Origin: Spirosoma validum
Lineage (GTDB): Bacteria > Bacteroidota > Bacteroidia > Cytophagales > Spirosomataceae
Length of the DNA: 64,000 bases
Assembly (NCBI RefSeq): GCF_014699035.1
Contig: NZ_JACXAA010000003.1
Location: 186,001-250,000 of the forward strand
Direction: 5' to 3'
Shown here: piece by piece, positions 33,856 to 42,274 of the stretch
How the letters are laid out: every line of letters starts with the position of its first letter
How positions within the stretch are numbered: the stretch's first letter is position 1
Notes under the pieces: generated by a model
The model's database searches: none
The model's input: the letters and a program-made list of their open reading frames with translations, nothing else
Told to the model about the DNA's origin: nothing
Translations under genes and position numbers: made by a program

Positions 33856-35307
33856 ATGAAAAACTTTTTATCACGCTTAACCCCACCACCATCGGCCTCC
33901 GGCGACGCGCCCAACCGCCGGGATTTCATACGTAACGCGGGCTTAGGTGGTCTTTCGCTGGGGCTGATGTTCGACAAAATGCCCGGACGATTCGCTGCTG
34001 AGCAGGAAATGGAATTTATCACCCAAAAGGTAAACCGCTTTGCCAAACCGTCGGAATTGAAAATTACGGATATGCGGGTGGCTGTCTTGCAAGGTGTACC
34101 CTTTAGCAGCCCGATTATTCGGATTGATACAAACCAGGGACTTGTTGGCTGGGGCGAGGTTCGCGATGGTGCCAGCGCCAATTACGCGCTGATGCTGAAA
34201 AGCCGGATTCTTGGCAAGAACCCCTGTAATGTAGAGCAGATATTTAAGCAGATCAAGCAATTTGGCGGACAAAGTCGTGCCGCTGGGGGCGTTTGTGGTG
34301 TTGAGATGGCTCTTTGGGATCTGGCTGGTAAAGCCTATAACGTACCGGCTTATCAACTCCTCGGGGGTAAGTACCGTGATTTTATCCGACTCTATGCCGA
34401 CACGCCTGAAGCAGATACCTATGAGGGGTTCGCCCAGAATATGAAGAAGCGTAGAGATCAGGGCTATACGTTTCTGAAGATGGATTTCGGTATTGGTATG
34501 CTGGCCGACCAGCCTGGTTTGTTGGTAAACGCCAATAACTGGAGCGTAAAACGGCAATGGAGTGATAATGAGCCTGGTAAACTTGGTAACTATGCCAACA
34601 CAAAACATCCGTTTACGCGTATTCAGGTTACCAAAAAAGGACTGGATAAATTGGTGGAACACGTGGGTAAAGTGCGCGACATTGTAGGCTACGATATGCC
34701 TTTGGCCGCTGACCACTTCGGCCACTTTGACGTAAACACCGCTATTCAGATTGGTAAAGCGATGGAACCGTTCCGACTGGCGTGGCTCGAAGATCTTGTT
34801 CCCTGGTTCTATACCGATCAGTGGAAGCAAATTACGGACGCTATCGATACGCCAACGCTGACCGGCGAAGATATTTACCTGAAAGAAGGGTTTATCAAGC
34901 TGATCGATGCAAAAGCGATTGATATGATTCACCCCGATCTGGCATCGTCGGGTGGTTTGCTTGAGACCAAGAAGATTGGTGATTATGCCGAAGAAAAAGG
35001 GATTCCAATGGCCATGCACTTTGCCGGTTCGCCAATTTCGATGATGGCCAATGTTCATTGCGCAGCTGCTACCGAAAATTTCGTAGCGCTTGAGCACCAC
35101 GGCGTCGACGTTGTTGGCTGGGAAGATCTGATTACGGGTATGAAACCGATTACGGAGAAAGGTTTTGTTAAGGTTCCCGATAAGCCCGGCCTCGGTGTTG
35201 AACTGAATGAAGAAGTGGCTAAGAAATTCCTCAAAAAAGGAGCAACCTGGTTTGCGCCAACTGATACGTGGAATACAAAAGATTCGGCGGATCGGGAGTG
35301 GAGCTAG
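33856..35307 (+). CDS. Tat-exported mandelate racemase/enolase-superfamily enzyme
   Basis: A 483-residue protein. The N-terminus NRRDFIRNAGLGGLSLGL is a twin-arginine signal. The enolase-superfamily barrel follows: FLKMD (206-210, K208), Mg2+ ligands D286 (AADHFGHFD), E312 (WLEDL) and E338 (TGED), then HPDLASSGG and AMHFAGSP with H388. The family removes water from or epimerises acid sugars after proton abstraction. The spacing resembles acid-sugar dehydratases of the galactonate/gluconate type. Beside two exported RraA-like aldolases it could supply a keto-deoxy acid for cleavage. The gene ends at a strong bidirectional terminator. Confidence 0.83.
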   Translation: MKNFLSRLTPPPSASGDAPNRRDFIRNAGLGGLSLGLMFDKMPGRFAAEQEMEFITQKVNRFAKPSELKITDMRVAVLQGVPFSSPIIRIDTNQGLVGWGEVRDGASANYALMLKSRILGKNPCNVEQIFKQIKQFGGQSRAAGGVCGVEMALWDLAGKAYNVPAYQLLGGKYRDFIRLYADTPEADTYEGFAQNMKKRRDQGYTFLKMDFGIGMLADQPGLLVNANNWSVKRQWSDNEPGKLGNYANTKHPFTRIQVTKKGLDKLVEHVGKVRDIVGYDMPLAADHFGHFDVNTAIQIGKAMEPFRLAWLEDLVPWFYTDQWKQITDAIDTPTLTGEDIYLKEGFIKLIDAKAIDMIHPDLASSGGLLETKKIGDYAEEKGIPMAMHFAGSPISMMANVHCAAATENFVALEHHGVDVVGWEDLITGMKPITEKGFVKVPDKPGLGVELNEEVAKKFLKKGATWFAPTDTWNTKDSADREWS

Positions 35308-35323
35308 AACGTTGGTAATTTGC

Positions 35324-35367
35324 AAAAGCAATCAGGGAGCTGCATGTGCAGCTCCCTGATTGCTTTT
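35324..35367. terminator. Bidirectional terminator
   Basis: Two 21-base arms (35324-35344 and 35347-35367) are exact reverse complements, AAAAGCAATCAGGGAG... to ...TGATTGCTTTT. It lies between the converging enolase and epimerase genes and carries A/T ends on both sides. Confidence 0.92.
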
Positions 35368-35373
35368 TAAGGC

Positions 35374-36285
35374 TTATTTCAACAGATCTTCCAGCGCGTT
35401 CGTCAGGTCGCTGAACTTGTAATTAAATGACGTTTCTTCAGCGATACGCTTATTCAGTACGTAGTTGCCGCCAGTAACCACAATCGCCATTTCGCCGTAA
35501 AGCAGTTTAATCGCAAACGTTGGGATGTTGGGCAATAGCATCGGGCGATGTAATACGTTGGCAATGGTACGTGTCATGGTTTCATTTGTGACGGGATTGG
35601 GAGCTACGGCATTATAGACCCCTTGCCAGGTGTCGTCGGTTAGCGCGGTGCTGAACAATCGACAAAGATCATCAAGGTGTATCCACGAAATGTACTGCTG
35701 ACCTGATCCAATCGGTGCGCCCGCGCCTAATCGAACGGGTTGGGCTAATTTAGGTAAGGCACCTCCATCGGTCATCAGCACGACGCCGATCCGAAACTTT
35801 ACGGTACGTATGCCCAAGGCGGCTATCCGATCTTCTGAGCGTTCCCAGGCCCGTACGACTTGCGCCAGAAAATCAGTGCCTGCAACGGTCGTTTCGGTGA
35901 GCGGGCGGTCGTCGGTGTCGCCACCGTAATAGCCGATGGCCGATGCGCCAATGAAGGCTTTTACCTTATTGGGGTGTTCTTTTAGTGCTTTTGCCAGCAA
36001 TTCAGTTGATTGCAGCCGACTGCCAAGAATTTCATCTTTTCGCGTGTCAGTCCACCGGGAATCGGCAATACCTTCCCCCGCCAGGTGAATAATATAATCG
36101 GCCGTAGTAATAGCTTTCGGGTCAATAGCTCCCTTCTTTATATCCCACTGATACACCGTTACATCGGGTATCTGTTTGTCGGATCTACTAAGCAGTGAAA
36201 TCTGGAATCCCTGTTGACGAAGTACCTGGGTAAGTCGGCGACCGATTGAACCGGTGCCGCCTGTGATTAAAACGGTTTGACTCAT
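35374..36285 (-). CDS. TIGR01777-family NAD-dependent epimerase
   Basis: A 303-residue extended SDR. VLITGGTGSIGRRL (4-17) is the nucleotide-binding motif, followed by DYIIHLAGEGIAD near 62-74 and the family pattern IGASAIGYYGG (about 108-120). The C-terminal part holds PMLLPNIPTFAIKLLYGEMA, typical of the TIGR01777 group (YfcH/SulA-related). Length is normal. The family is annotated as epimerase by fold; the substrate is not known. It stands alone, convergent with the enolase-type gene. Confidence 0.85.
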   Translation of the reverse strand: MSQTVLITGGTGSIGRRLTQVLRQQGFQISLLSRSDKQIPDVTVYQWDIKKGAIDPKAITTADYIIHLAGEGIADSRWTDTRKDEILGSRLQSTELLAKALKEHPNKVKAFIGASAIGYYGGDTDDRPLTETTVAGTDFLAQVVRAWERSEDRIAALGIRTVKFRIGVVLMTDGGALPKLAQPVRLGAGAPIGSGQQYISWIHLDDLCRLFSTALTDDTWQGVYNAVAPNPVTNETMTRTIANVLHRPMLLPNIPTFAIKLLYGEMAIVVTGGNYVLNKRIAEETSFNYKFSDLTNALEDLLK

Positions 36286-36525
36286 AATTACATAGGGCGG
36301 GTATGTAAACGAATAACCGAGGCAGGGGGGATAGGGTTTTAGTTAAATTCTAAACTTCATATAATCAGATTAGTAGCCGCCAGACAGGTCGTTTAGTTTT
36401 GATTAAGCTTCATAAGCTATTGACAGAATGGTTCGCTTAAGCAACAGGACGTAGCTGACCTGTGCAATGACTTACTGTCGCTGCGTTCCTGACGATTCGT
36501 TTTTCTGGCTGTATTATCAAAAAAG

Positions 36526-37083
36526 TCAGGCTAGATCCCACTCTTTAGGTAAGCTCATCTGGCGGGCATAGTGCGCTGGAGCCGCATAATTAACCCAGCT
36601 AAGAAGTTTATTAATCTCGTCGGCAAATTCGATATGATAATCCGGATCGAGTTTAGCGACTTTTTTTAAAACCTGCTCGGTACGTTTGGCAACGTATTCG
36701 GCGGCCTTGTCGGTGCGTGAATTGTATTTTTGGAGTAGGTGAGCGTTCCGTTCATAGAATGTATTGAGCATGTAGAGCATTAACTCAACTTCACCGTATT
36801 TATCTTTCGTAACCTTCAGATGGCGGCTGATATAACCACTAACGGTCCGCATGTCCATCATGAGCCAGCCTGCCGAATCGGCGTGGAGGTTTGCCGTACG
36901 ATCGATAAATTCCCGAATCATAGTACGTCTTTCGTCAACGGTTTTTCCCTGCTCTACCAGCTCGAACTGAAGTCGTTCGGTCAGCACGGCGTCTTTCGTA
37001 ATCAGCCGTAGTAATAATTTATCTTTTTCCGTGCCCGGCATCCGGACAATGGCTTTTTTGAGATCAGGATCAAGCGCAGGCAT
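36526..37083 (-). CDS. Unrecognised 185-residue helical protein
   Basis: I recognise no family. The protein is cytosolic (no signal or membrane segment), highly charged and predicted by eye to be mostly helical, with EYVAKRTEQVLKKVAKLDPD and many Lys, Glu and Arg. Related hypothetical proteins are likely in Cytophagales. It lies downstream of rimK on the same strand, separated by a 28-base inverted repeat, so it may be the last gene of the holB-rimB-rimK series. The 240-base stretch upstream of its far side (36286-36525) holds nothing I can name. Confidence 0.6.
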   Translation of the reverse strand: MPALDPDLKKAIVRMPGTEKDKLLLRLITKDAVLTERLQFELVEQGKTVDERRTMIREFIDRTANLHADSAGWLMMDMRTVSGYISRHLKVTKDKYGEVELMLYMLNTFYERNAHLLQKYNSRTDKAAEYVAKRTEQVLKKVAKLDPDYHIEFADEINKLLSWVNYAAPAHYARQMSLPKEWDLA

Positions 37084-37091
37084 CTTTAATG

Positions 37092-37177
37092 AAGAATGTA
37101 GAATGAATAGTGAAGAATATGATAGCGAGTACGGATTGACAAAAGTATTTATTCTTCACTATTCATTATACATTCTT
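37092..37177. repeat. 28-base inverted repeat built from AATGAATAGTGAAG phrases
   Basis: Arms 37092-37119 and 37150-37177 match as reverse complements at 27 of 28 positions around a 30-base loop. The wording (GAAGAATGTAGAATGAATAG) closely resembles the repeat at 63241-63320. It lies between rimK and the 185-residue gene. Confidence 0.8.
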
Positions 37178-37184
37178 TACTGTG

Positions 37185-38093
37185 CTAAACGCCCACCATG
37201 TCGCCTTCGTCGGCGCGGATTTTATCTTCGATGTAGGCGATGATTTCGGAGGCAATGTCAATACCAGTAGCCGTTTCAATGCCTTCCAATCCCGGAGATG
37301 AGTTGACTTCCAGCACCAACGGACCTCGTTCGGACGGAAGCATATCGACACCCGCCACTTTCAGGCCAAGCGCACGGGCCGCTTCGATCGCGGTTTGTTC
37401 TTCATCGGGGGTAAGCTGAATCATCATGGCATTCCCACCCCGATGGATGTTGGATCGAAATTCACCTTCGAGCCCCTGCCGTCTCATGGCACCGATCACG
37501 CGCCCACCGACCACAAATGCCCGAATGTCTGATCCTTTCGCTTCGGCCACAAATTCCTGCACCAGTACGTTTTTTTTCAGCCCGTAAAACGCTTCGATGG
37601 TCGATTTGGCTGTTTGTATCGTTTCTGCAAGCACAACACCGATGCCCTGGGTACCTTCCAGCAGTTTAATAACAACGGGTGGCCCGCCGACTAGCTTGAT
37701 AAGCTGCGTTACGTCGCCATTTCTAGGATGGTTGGCAAAGATCGTTTTGGGTAAACCGACGCCTGCTTTTGAGAGTACCTGCAAACTGCGTAGTTTATTT
37801 CGTGACCGGGTTATGGCTTGTGATTTCGCAGTTGTGAAAACTTTCATCATCTCAAACTGTCGGACTACGGCGCAGCCATAATCGGTCACCGAAGCGCCGA
37901 TACGGGGAACAATCGCATCCAGGTTGTCCAGCTCCTGCCCTTCATACAGAACAGAAGGCTTGCCCCCTTCAATCATGACCTGGCAGTTCAGATGATTGAC
38001 CACAAGCCCTTCATGGCCGCGCTTTGTGACAGCTTCGAGAAGGCGTTGGGTCGAATATAAATTCGGTTTAGCCGATAAAATGGCAATACGCAT
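37185..38093 (-). CDS. rimK: RimK-type alpha-L-glutamate ligase (ribosomal protein S6 modification)
   Basis: I start at the ATG with first base 38093 ([18 protein letters not shown]), the usual RimK N-terminus; 302 residues. The ATP-grasp enzyme adds glutamates to the C-terminus of ribosomal protein S6. Visible motifs: [22 protein letters not shown] (ATP-binding lysine and glycine loop), [21 protein letters not shown] and [26 protein letters not shown] (metal-binding Asp/Glu/Asn). It follows the retropepsin-like rimB gene, the pairing known from Pseudomonas rimABK, where RimB and RimK act together. Confidence 0.9.
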   Translation of the reverse strand: MRIAILSAKPNLYSTQRLLEAVTKRGHEGLVVNHLNCQVMIEGGKPSVLYEGQELDNLDAIVPRIGASVTDYGCAVVRQFEMMKVFTTAKSQAITRSRNKLRSLQVLSKAGVGLPKTIFANHPRNGDVTQLIKLVGGPPVVIKLLEGTQGIGVVLAETIQTAKSTIEAFYGLKKNVLVQEFVAEAKGSDIRAFVVGGRVIGAMRRQGLEGEFRSNIHRGGNAMMIQLTPDEEQTAIEAARALGLKVAGVDMLPSERGPLVLEVNSSPGLEGIETATGIDIASEIIAYIEDKIRADEGDMVGV

Positions 38094-38138
38094 TGGAGTA
38101 GTTCGTGGATAGTCGTCGGTCAATAGCATCCCTGGTGA

Positions 38139-38621
38139 TTACTTTTTTTTGCTATCGACTGACAACTGTTGACTAGTGACTTTCTCTTGATAGGATAGGT
38201 TCTTTTGCGATACGTCTACGATAAAGCGGTTACGCAGGAGTTTACGGCCAAGTAATACAGGATTTTTTAGTTGATCACGGTCGGCAAGGGTGAACTCGGC
38301 CCGAATCGTGCGCCCAAACAAAACAATTCGCGTTGTAATCACATAGCGTAGTTCGGCCACACCGAACGAGTTGCGGATCATGCGCTGGCTGAACTTGTCG
38401 CTATAAAACTGTCGGGCGGGCTCGCCGGTTTTGTCGATTAGCCAAAAACTTAATTTCTTTCGCAAACCAGTTCGCTTTACCTGAACATCTTTGCAGTGAA
38501 GCGCTGACGTATAAGCACCCGTATCCACCTTAGCCTGCACGTCGAACAGTTCCAGATCCGGAAAATCAACCAGATCCGTCATGCCGATGATCTGCTTAGG
38601 CTTTGAGGAGAGGAAGTTCAT
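38139..38621 (-). CDS. rimB: Retropepsin-like protease family RimB
   Basis: A 160-residue cytosolic protein of the family once called ATP-dependent zinc protease (PF05618). KVDTGAYTSALHC (31-43) holds the aspartic-protease DTG motif (33-35), and VLLGRKLLRNRFIVDV follows near the end as the second conserved block. In Pseudomonas the homologue RimB binds RimK and affects its turnover or activity. The ATG is followed by rimK 45 bases after the stop codon. The assignment to RimB rests on family and neighbour; the C-terminal tail (QQLSVDSKKK) is variable. Confidence 0.8.
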   Translation of the reverse strand: MNFLSSKPKQIIGMTDLVDFPDLELFDVQAKVDTGAYTSALHCKDVQVKRTGLRKKLSFWLIDKTGEPARQFYSDKFSQRMIRNSFGVAELRYVITTRIVLFGRTIRAEFTLADRDQLKNPVLLGRKLLRNRFIVDVSQKNLSYQEKVTSQQLSVDSKKK

Positions 38622-38650
38622 AAAGGAATTGTAATGTTATAGAGCCATCT

Positions 38651-38712
38651 AGTTGTAAAGTCATAGTATGAGTAGATAAGGCGGAACGTTAAAACTCTAC
38701 GACTTTATAACT
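38651..38712. repeat. Imperfect inverted repeat between holB and rimB
   Basis: AGTTGTAAAGTCATAG (38651-38666) and CTACGACTTTATAACT (38697-38712) are reverse complements with two mismatches; shorter GTTATAGAG/CTCTAC phrases extend it. Like the repeats at 37092 and 63241 it precedes a minus-strand gene within an operon. Confidence 0.6.
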
Positions 38713-38721
38713 GTATCGGTG

Positions 38722-39840
38722 CTACGTTCGTATTAATCGACTGAACGTGAGTGACATATCGAGCATAATCATTTTGGCCCGGGCGTTACGTTCGAGGTGA
38801 TAAGCGGCTTCATTGAGGTCGGTGACAATCCGTTCGATATGGTGAATGGTTAAGACTTTAACAAAGTTTTTGACGAACGCCATTTCTTCATCGGGCAAGC
38901 GTAATAACTCACCGGCGCCCTGCTGCCACAGAAATAAATCGCGGTACATGCGGATGCTATAATCAAGCAAACCCTTCTGCTTTTCCTTACTGAAACCGTC
39001 GAACTGATCGGCCTGCCGGACCAGCGTAAGTAAATCCTGCCGATAGCAAGTCCGCATCCAGTCCGCGAACCAGGTATGCTGTTCCGATAGATTCGTACTC
39101 TGATCGCTTAGCTGGAGAGCCTCAGCCAGATTGCCATCGGCCAGATACGCGTTACGTCGGGCGGTGGTTTCGTCGAGATTCAGATGCTGTCGCAGGTACG
39201 TAGCGACTTCTTCATCCGTAAACGCACTCACGGCAATACGTTGCGTTCGCGACAAAATCGTGATGAGCAGCTTATCGGGCTGGCTTGTCACTAACAGAAA
39301 AAGAGTCTGAGCAGGGGGCTCTTCCAGCACTTTCAGCAGTGCATTGGCCGACGCTACGTTCATCAGTTCGGGCAGCCAGATCAGCATGATTTTGTAGGCT
39401 CCTTCGTACGCTTTCAGCGAGAGTTTCTGCAAAATATTTCGGGCCTCTTCCGCCGAAATGTTTCCCTGCTTATTATCGGCTCCTACGGTTTCAAGCCAAT
39501 CGGGTAAAGTTCGATACGGCTGCTCAAGCAGAAACTTCCGCCAGTCGGTCAGGTATGCTTCCGAGGTCTTTCCCTTCGCCAGATTCGCCACTGGGAAAAC
39601 CATGTGCAGATCGGGATGGACGAGTTTCCGGGTCTTTATACAGGACGCACACCGCCCACATGAATCCGTTGCTTGCTTGTCTTCGCAGTTGACGTATTGA
39701 GCCAGCGCCAGCGCCAGCGTCAGATTAGCGCTCCCGGCCGGACCGTCAAACAACAGTGCGTGAGCCAGGTGATTGCTTTGCACCGCCCGTAACAGTAACT
39801 GCTTGGTTTCATCCTGACCAATGATTTCAGAAAATTGCAT
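38722..39840 (-). CDS. holB: DNA polymerase III subunit delta'
   Basis: A 372-residue clamp-loader subunit. The N-terminus FSEIIGQDETKQLLLRAVQSNHLAHALLF is the family opening. A degenerate P-loop (GPAGSANL, 34-41) lacks the Lys needed for ATP, as in delta'. Four cysteines (C52, C61, C64, C67) form the zinc site, and NALLKVLEEPPAQTLFLLVTSQP is the sensor-1 region with the SRC-like SRTQRI. It loads the sliding clamp with DnaX and HolA. It lies between the GlmU-like gene and rimB; the whole group runs leftwards. Confidence 0.92.
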   Translation of the reverse strand: MQFSEIIGQDETKQLLLRAVQSNHLAHALLFDGPAGSANLTLALALAQYVNCEDKQATDSCGRCASCIKTRKLVHPDLHMVFPVANLAKGKTSEAYLTDWRKFLLEQPYRTLPDWLETVGADNKQGNISAEEARNILQKLSLKAYEGAYKIMLIWLPELMNVASANALLKVLEEPPAQTLFLLVTSQPDKLLITILSRTQRIAVSAFTDEEVATYLRQHLNLDETTARRNAYLADGNLAEALQLSDQSTNLSEQHTWFADWMRTCYRQDLLTLVRQADQFDGFSKEKQKGLLDYSIRMYRDLFLWQQGAGELLRLPDEEMAFVKNFVKVLTIHHIERIVTDLNEAAYHLERNARAKMIMLDMSLTFSRLIRT

Positions 39841-39853
39841 AAGCTAATGTATA

Positions 39854-39903
39854 CCAGCACGGCTACTATACCGGGTTTAAATCCGGTGCAGTAGCCGTAC
39901 TGG
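39854..39903. repeat. Nested inverted repeat before holB
   Basis: CCAGCACGGCTACT and AGTAGCCGTACTGG (39854-39867, 39890-39903) pair with one mismatch, and the centre forms its own hairpin ACCGG...CCGGT. It begins next to the stop codon of the GlmU-like gene. Same nested type as 3786-3887. Confidence 0.75.
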
Positions 39904-41121
39904 CTAAAAATTGAACGACGACGTAGTATCTATAGGTCGGGAGCGTTCGAGAGAGAAGATTTCTCTCAATATGTCTTCCTCCTGCTTATCAAACTCTTTG
40001 TTACGTCGCTTAAACGCTTCTGCCGCTACCTGAAGTGCCTTCTCAAGTCGATACGTTGTAAAACCGTCAATGGCCCCGCCCCACGAAAAGGAGGAAATAT
40101 GCTTCGGCTGAAAATTACTTCCGAATACGTTGGCGCTTACACCCACTACAGTGCCGGTATTGAACATGGTACTAATCCCTACTTTCGTAAAATCACCCAT
40201 CATCAGGCCACAGAAAATACGACCTGTATCTTCCAGTTGACCCGTCGCATAGGAGTGGAGTTTAACGTTGCTGTAATCGTTCTTAAGATTCGAATTATTG
40301 GCATTCGCGCCCAGATTACACCATTCACCGATGACCGAATTACCTAGAAAACCATCGTGCCCTTTGTTGCTGTAGCCAAAGAAAACAGAATTTCCCACTT
40401 CGCCCCCAACTTTACAAAAAGGACCAATCGTTGTGTTGTTTCGCATTTTTCCGCCCCAGTTCACGGTCGATCCTTCGCCCAGCGAAAAAGGGCCAATCAT
40501 GATGGTGCCTTCACTAATGGTAGCGTCCCGACCGATATAAATAGGCCCACCTTCGGCGTTCAGCGTAGCTGCCCGAATGGTAGCGCCTTCTTCAACAAAG
40601 ATGTTTTCGGGCGCGTAACAGCGTGTGAAGGGGTCCGTGATGGGTTGTGATGTTCGCCCAGCGGTTATTCGGGCGAAGTCAGCGCGAATCTGGTCGCCGT
40701 TGTGGACGAAAATATCCCATGGATTATAAATGATCGTCAACGGTTCAGCGAATGTCTGAAAGTCATATTCTTCGCTGACGGTCGGGGGGGCTGCTAACGG
40801 ATGATCTGTCCGCACAGCCAGCACTAACCCACCGGATGTAATGAGTCCGCTACCCACAGCGACTGCCGAAAGCGCTTCCTGCAAGGCAGGCGTTGGGCAA
40901 ACCGCGCCGTTGACATACCAGTTGTCGGTAGTCGCTACTTGCGGAAATTTTGCCTGTAAATAATGTATTGTCAGAAAAGAAGGCGTCAGTTTCAGGAAAT
41001 CGGCCCATTTCTCGGCCAGTGTTTGAATGCCGATGCGGATGCCTGCCACGGGTCGCGTGAAGGTAAAAGGCAGCAGCGCTGTTCGAATGCCTGGATCGTC
41101 GAATAAAATCAGGTTTGCCAT
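39904..41121 (-). CDS. GlmU-like nucleotidyltransferase/left-handed beta-helix protein
   Basis: The start at 41121 (MANLILFDDPGIRTALLPFT) is the family N-terminus; 405 residues. The N-terminal half resembles the pyrophosphorylase fold but lacks a clear GxGTR loop, and the C-terminal half has hexapeptide repeats of a left-handed beta-helix (GEGSTVNWGGKMRNNTTIGPF, VGNSVFFGYSNKGHDGFLGNSVIGEWCNLGANANNSN). Bacteroidota proteins of this type are annotated GlmU family or putative sugar nucleotidyltransferase. They likely act on sugar phosphates for the cell envelope. Lack of a standard signature keeps the reaction open. Confidence 0.78.
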   Translation of the reverse strand: MANLILFDDPGIRTALLPFTFTRPVAGIRIGIQTLAEKWADFLKLTPSFLTIHYLQAKFPQVATTDNWYVNGAVCPTPALQEALSAVAVGSGLITSGGLVLAVRTDHPLAAPPTVSEEYDFQTFAEPLTIIYNPWDIFVHNGDQIRADFARITAGRTSQPITDPFTRCYAPENIFVEEGATIRAATLNAEGGPIYIGRDATISEGTIMIGPFSLGEGSTVNWGGKMRNNTTIGPFCKVGGEVGNSVFFGYSNKGHDGFLGNSVIGEWCNLGANANNSNLKNDYSNVKLHSYATGQLEDTGRIFCGLMMGDFTKVGISTMFNTGTVVGVSANVFGSNFQPKHISSFSWGGAIDGFTTYRLEKALQVAAEAFKRRNKEFDKQEEDILREIFSLERSRPIDTTSSFNF

Positions 41122-41205
41122 GGCTTGCGTCAATGAAATCAGTGGGCAAATATCAACTCTTAATCTGGAAAAAAGCACGTAGCAAGCTGTACTTTTACTA
41201 AACTT

Positions 41206-42270
41206 ATGACTGCCTTATCCACAGACGCCAGTATCCGACGCATTGCCCGATTGCAGGATAAAACGGGGTTATTTCCCTCGGTACGCAGCAATTCGATGAT
41301 TGGGTATCGGCGGGCGGATACAAACGTGTTCTTTACCGCCAGTACAGTATTTACGCTAAAAAATCTCCAACCAGACGTATCGTCAGAAAGCCAGGCGCTG
41401 ATTGATGCCATTCAGCAGAGAGCTGTAAAGGCTTATCCGATTTTCCAGAATAAAGATGGGCTGAATACGTATAATTTCTGGCCTACGCGCCCATCGCGTC
41501 ACTTTTCGAATGGCTATATCTTCCATCGGTTCGAGCACTTTCGGATTCCCGATGATATTGACGACACGGCTATGGTTTACCTCACTACGGAACCGTCGCG
41601 TACCGATCAACTTTGGTTGAAGGATAAGCTGGCGCAGCATGCCAATGGAAGTCAGCCGCAACGAATACGAAATACTTACGACGAGTATCGTCAGTTACAG
41701 GCATACTCAACTTGGTTTGGTAAAAATATGGGAGTCGATTTCGATGCCTGTGCACTCAGCAATATGTTGTACTGCATCTATCAGTACAATCTGCCTCGAA
41801 ATCAGCATGATACCGATTCGCTAACGTATTTACGCTCCATTGTTGAGTCCAGGCGCTACGTTACGGAACCCTTCCGATGCGCTCCGCATTACGCCCGAAC
41901 TTCACTGATCATCTACCATTTGACGCGCTTGATGGCCGCTTTCGCTATTCCTGAACTGGAACCCCTTCGCCCGCAATTGATCAGGGACACGTACCAGGAA
42001 TTGGCCAAAGTCAAAAACCGCGTTGAGCAGATGATTCTGGCAACGTCCTTAATACGTCTTGGCGAAGCGGTTGCTACGTCTGTGAATACGGAGGGTATTG
42101 AACGTGATATCAGTACGTTCAATTTTTTCATTGCGGGGCTGCTGACTGCTTACGAACAGCCGTTACTACGTCGCTTTGCCGACCGCTCAATTGTACAGAT
42201 GCGCTGGCACTGCGAAGCCCATAGCTGGGCACTGATAGCAGAATATACTTCGTTAATGGCGTACAAATAA
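41206..42270 (+). CDS. Unrecognised 354-residue protein with class II terpene cyclase-like DxDD motif
   Basis: No close family recognised. The protein is soluble and mostly helical. Residues 116-123 read DDIDDTAM. The DIDD part fits the catalytic DxDD of class II terpene cyclases, and DIDDTAM matches copalyl diphosphate synthases almost word for word. Just before lie GLNTYNFWPTRP and FRIPDD; later come FDACALSNMLY and YARTSLIIYHLTRLM. At 354 residues it is shorter than bacterial copalyl synthases (about 500) and would hold one alpha/alpha barrel at most. It is divergent from the GlmU-like gene and stands apart from isoprenoid genes. The motif may also arise in other toroid proteins. Confidence 0.5.
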   Translation: MTALSTDASIRRIARLQDKTGLFPSVRSNSMIGYRRADTNVFFTASTVFTLKNLQPDVSSESQALIDAIQQRAVKAYPIFQNKDGLNTYNFWPTRPSRHFSNGYIFHRFEHFRIPDDIDDTAMVYLTTEPSRTDQLWLKDKLAQHANGSQPQRIRNTYDEYRQLQAYSTWFGKNMGVDFDACALSNMLYCIYQYNLPRNQHDTDSLTYLRSIVESRRYVTEPFRCAPHYARTSLIIYHLTRLMAAFAIPELEPLRPQLIRDTYQELAKVKNRVEQMILATSLIRLGEAVATSVNTEGIERDISTFNFFIAGLLTAYEQPLLRRFADRSIVQMRWHCEAHSWALIAEYTSLMAYK

Positions 42271-42274
42271 CTCA

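Noticed and set aside
33943-35331. A 462-residue open frame antisense to the enolase-type gene
   Set aside because: It lies fully opposite a well-conserved gene, shows no family motif and is biased by the codon pattern of the true strand.
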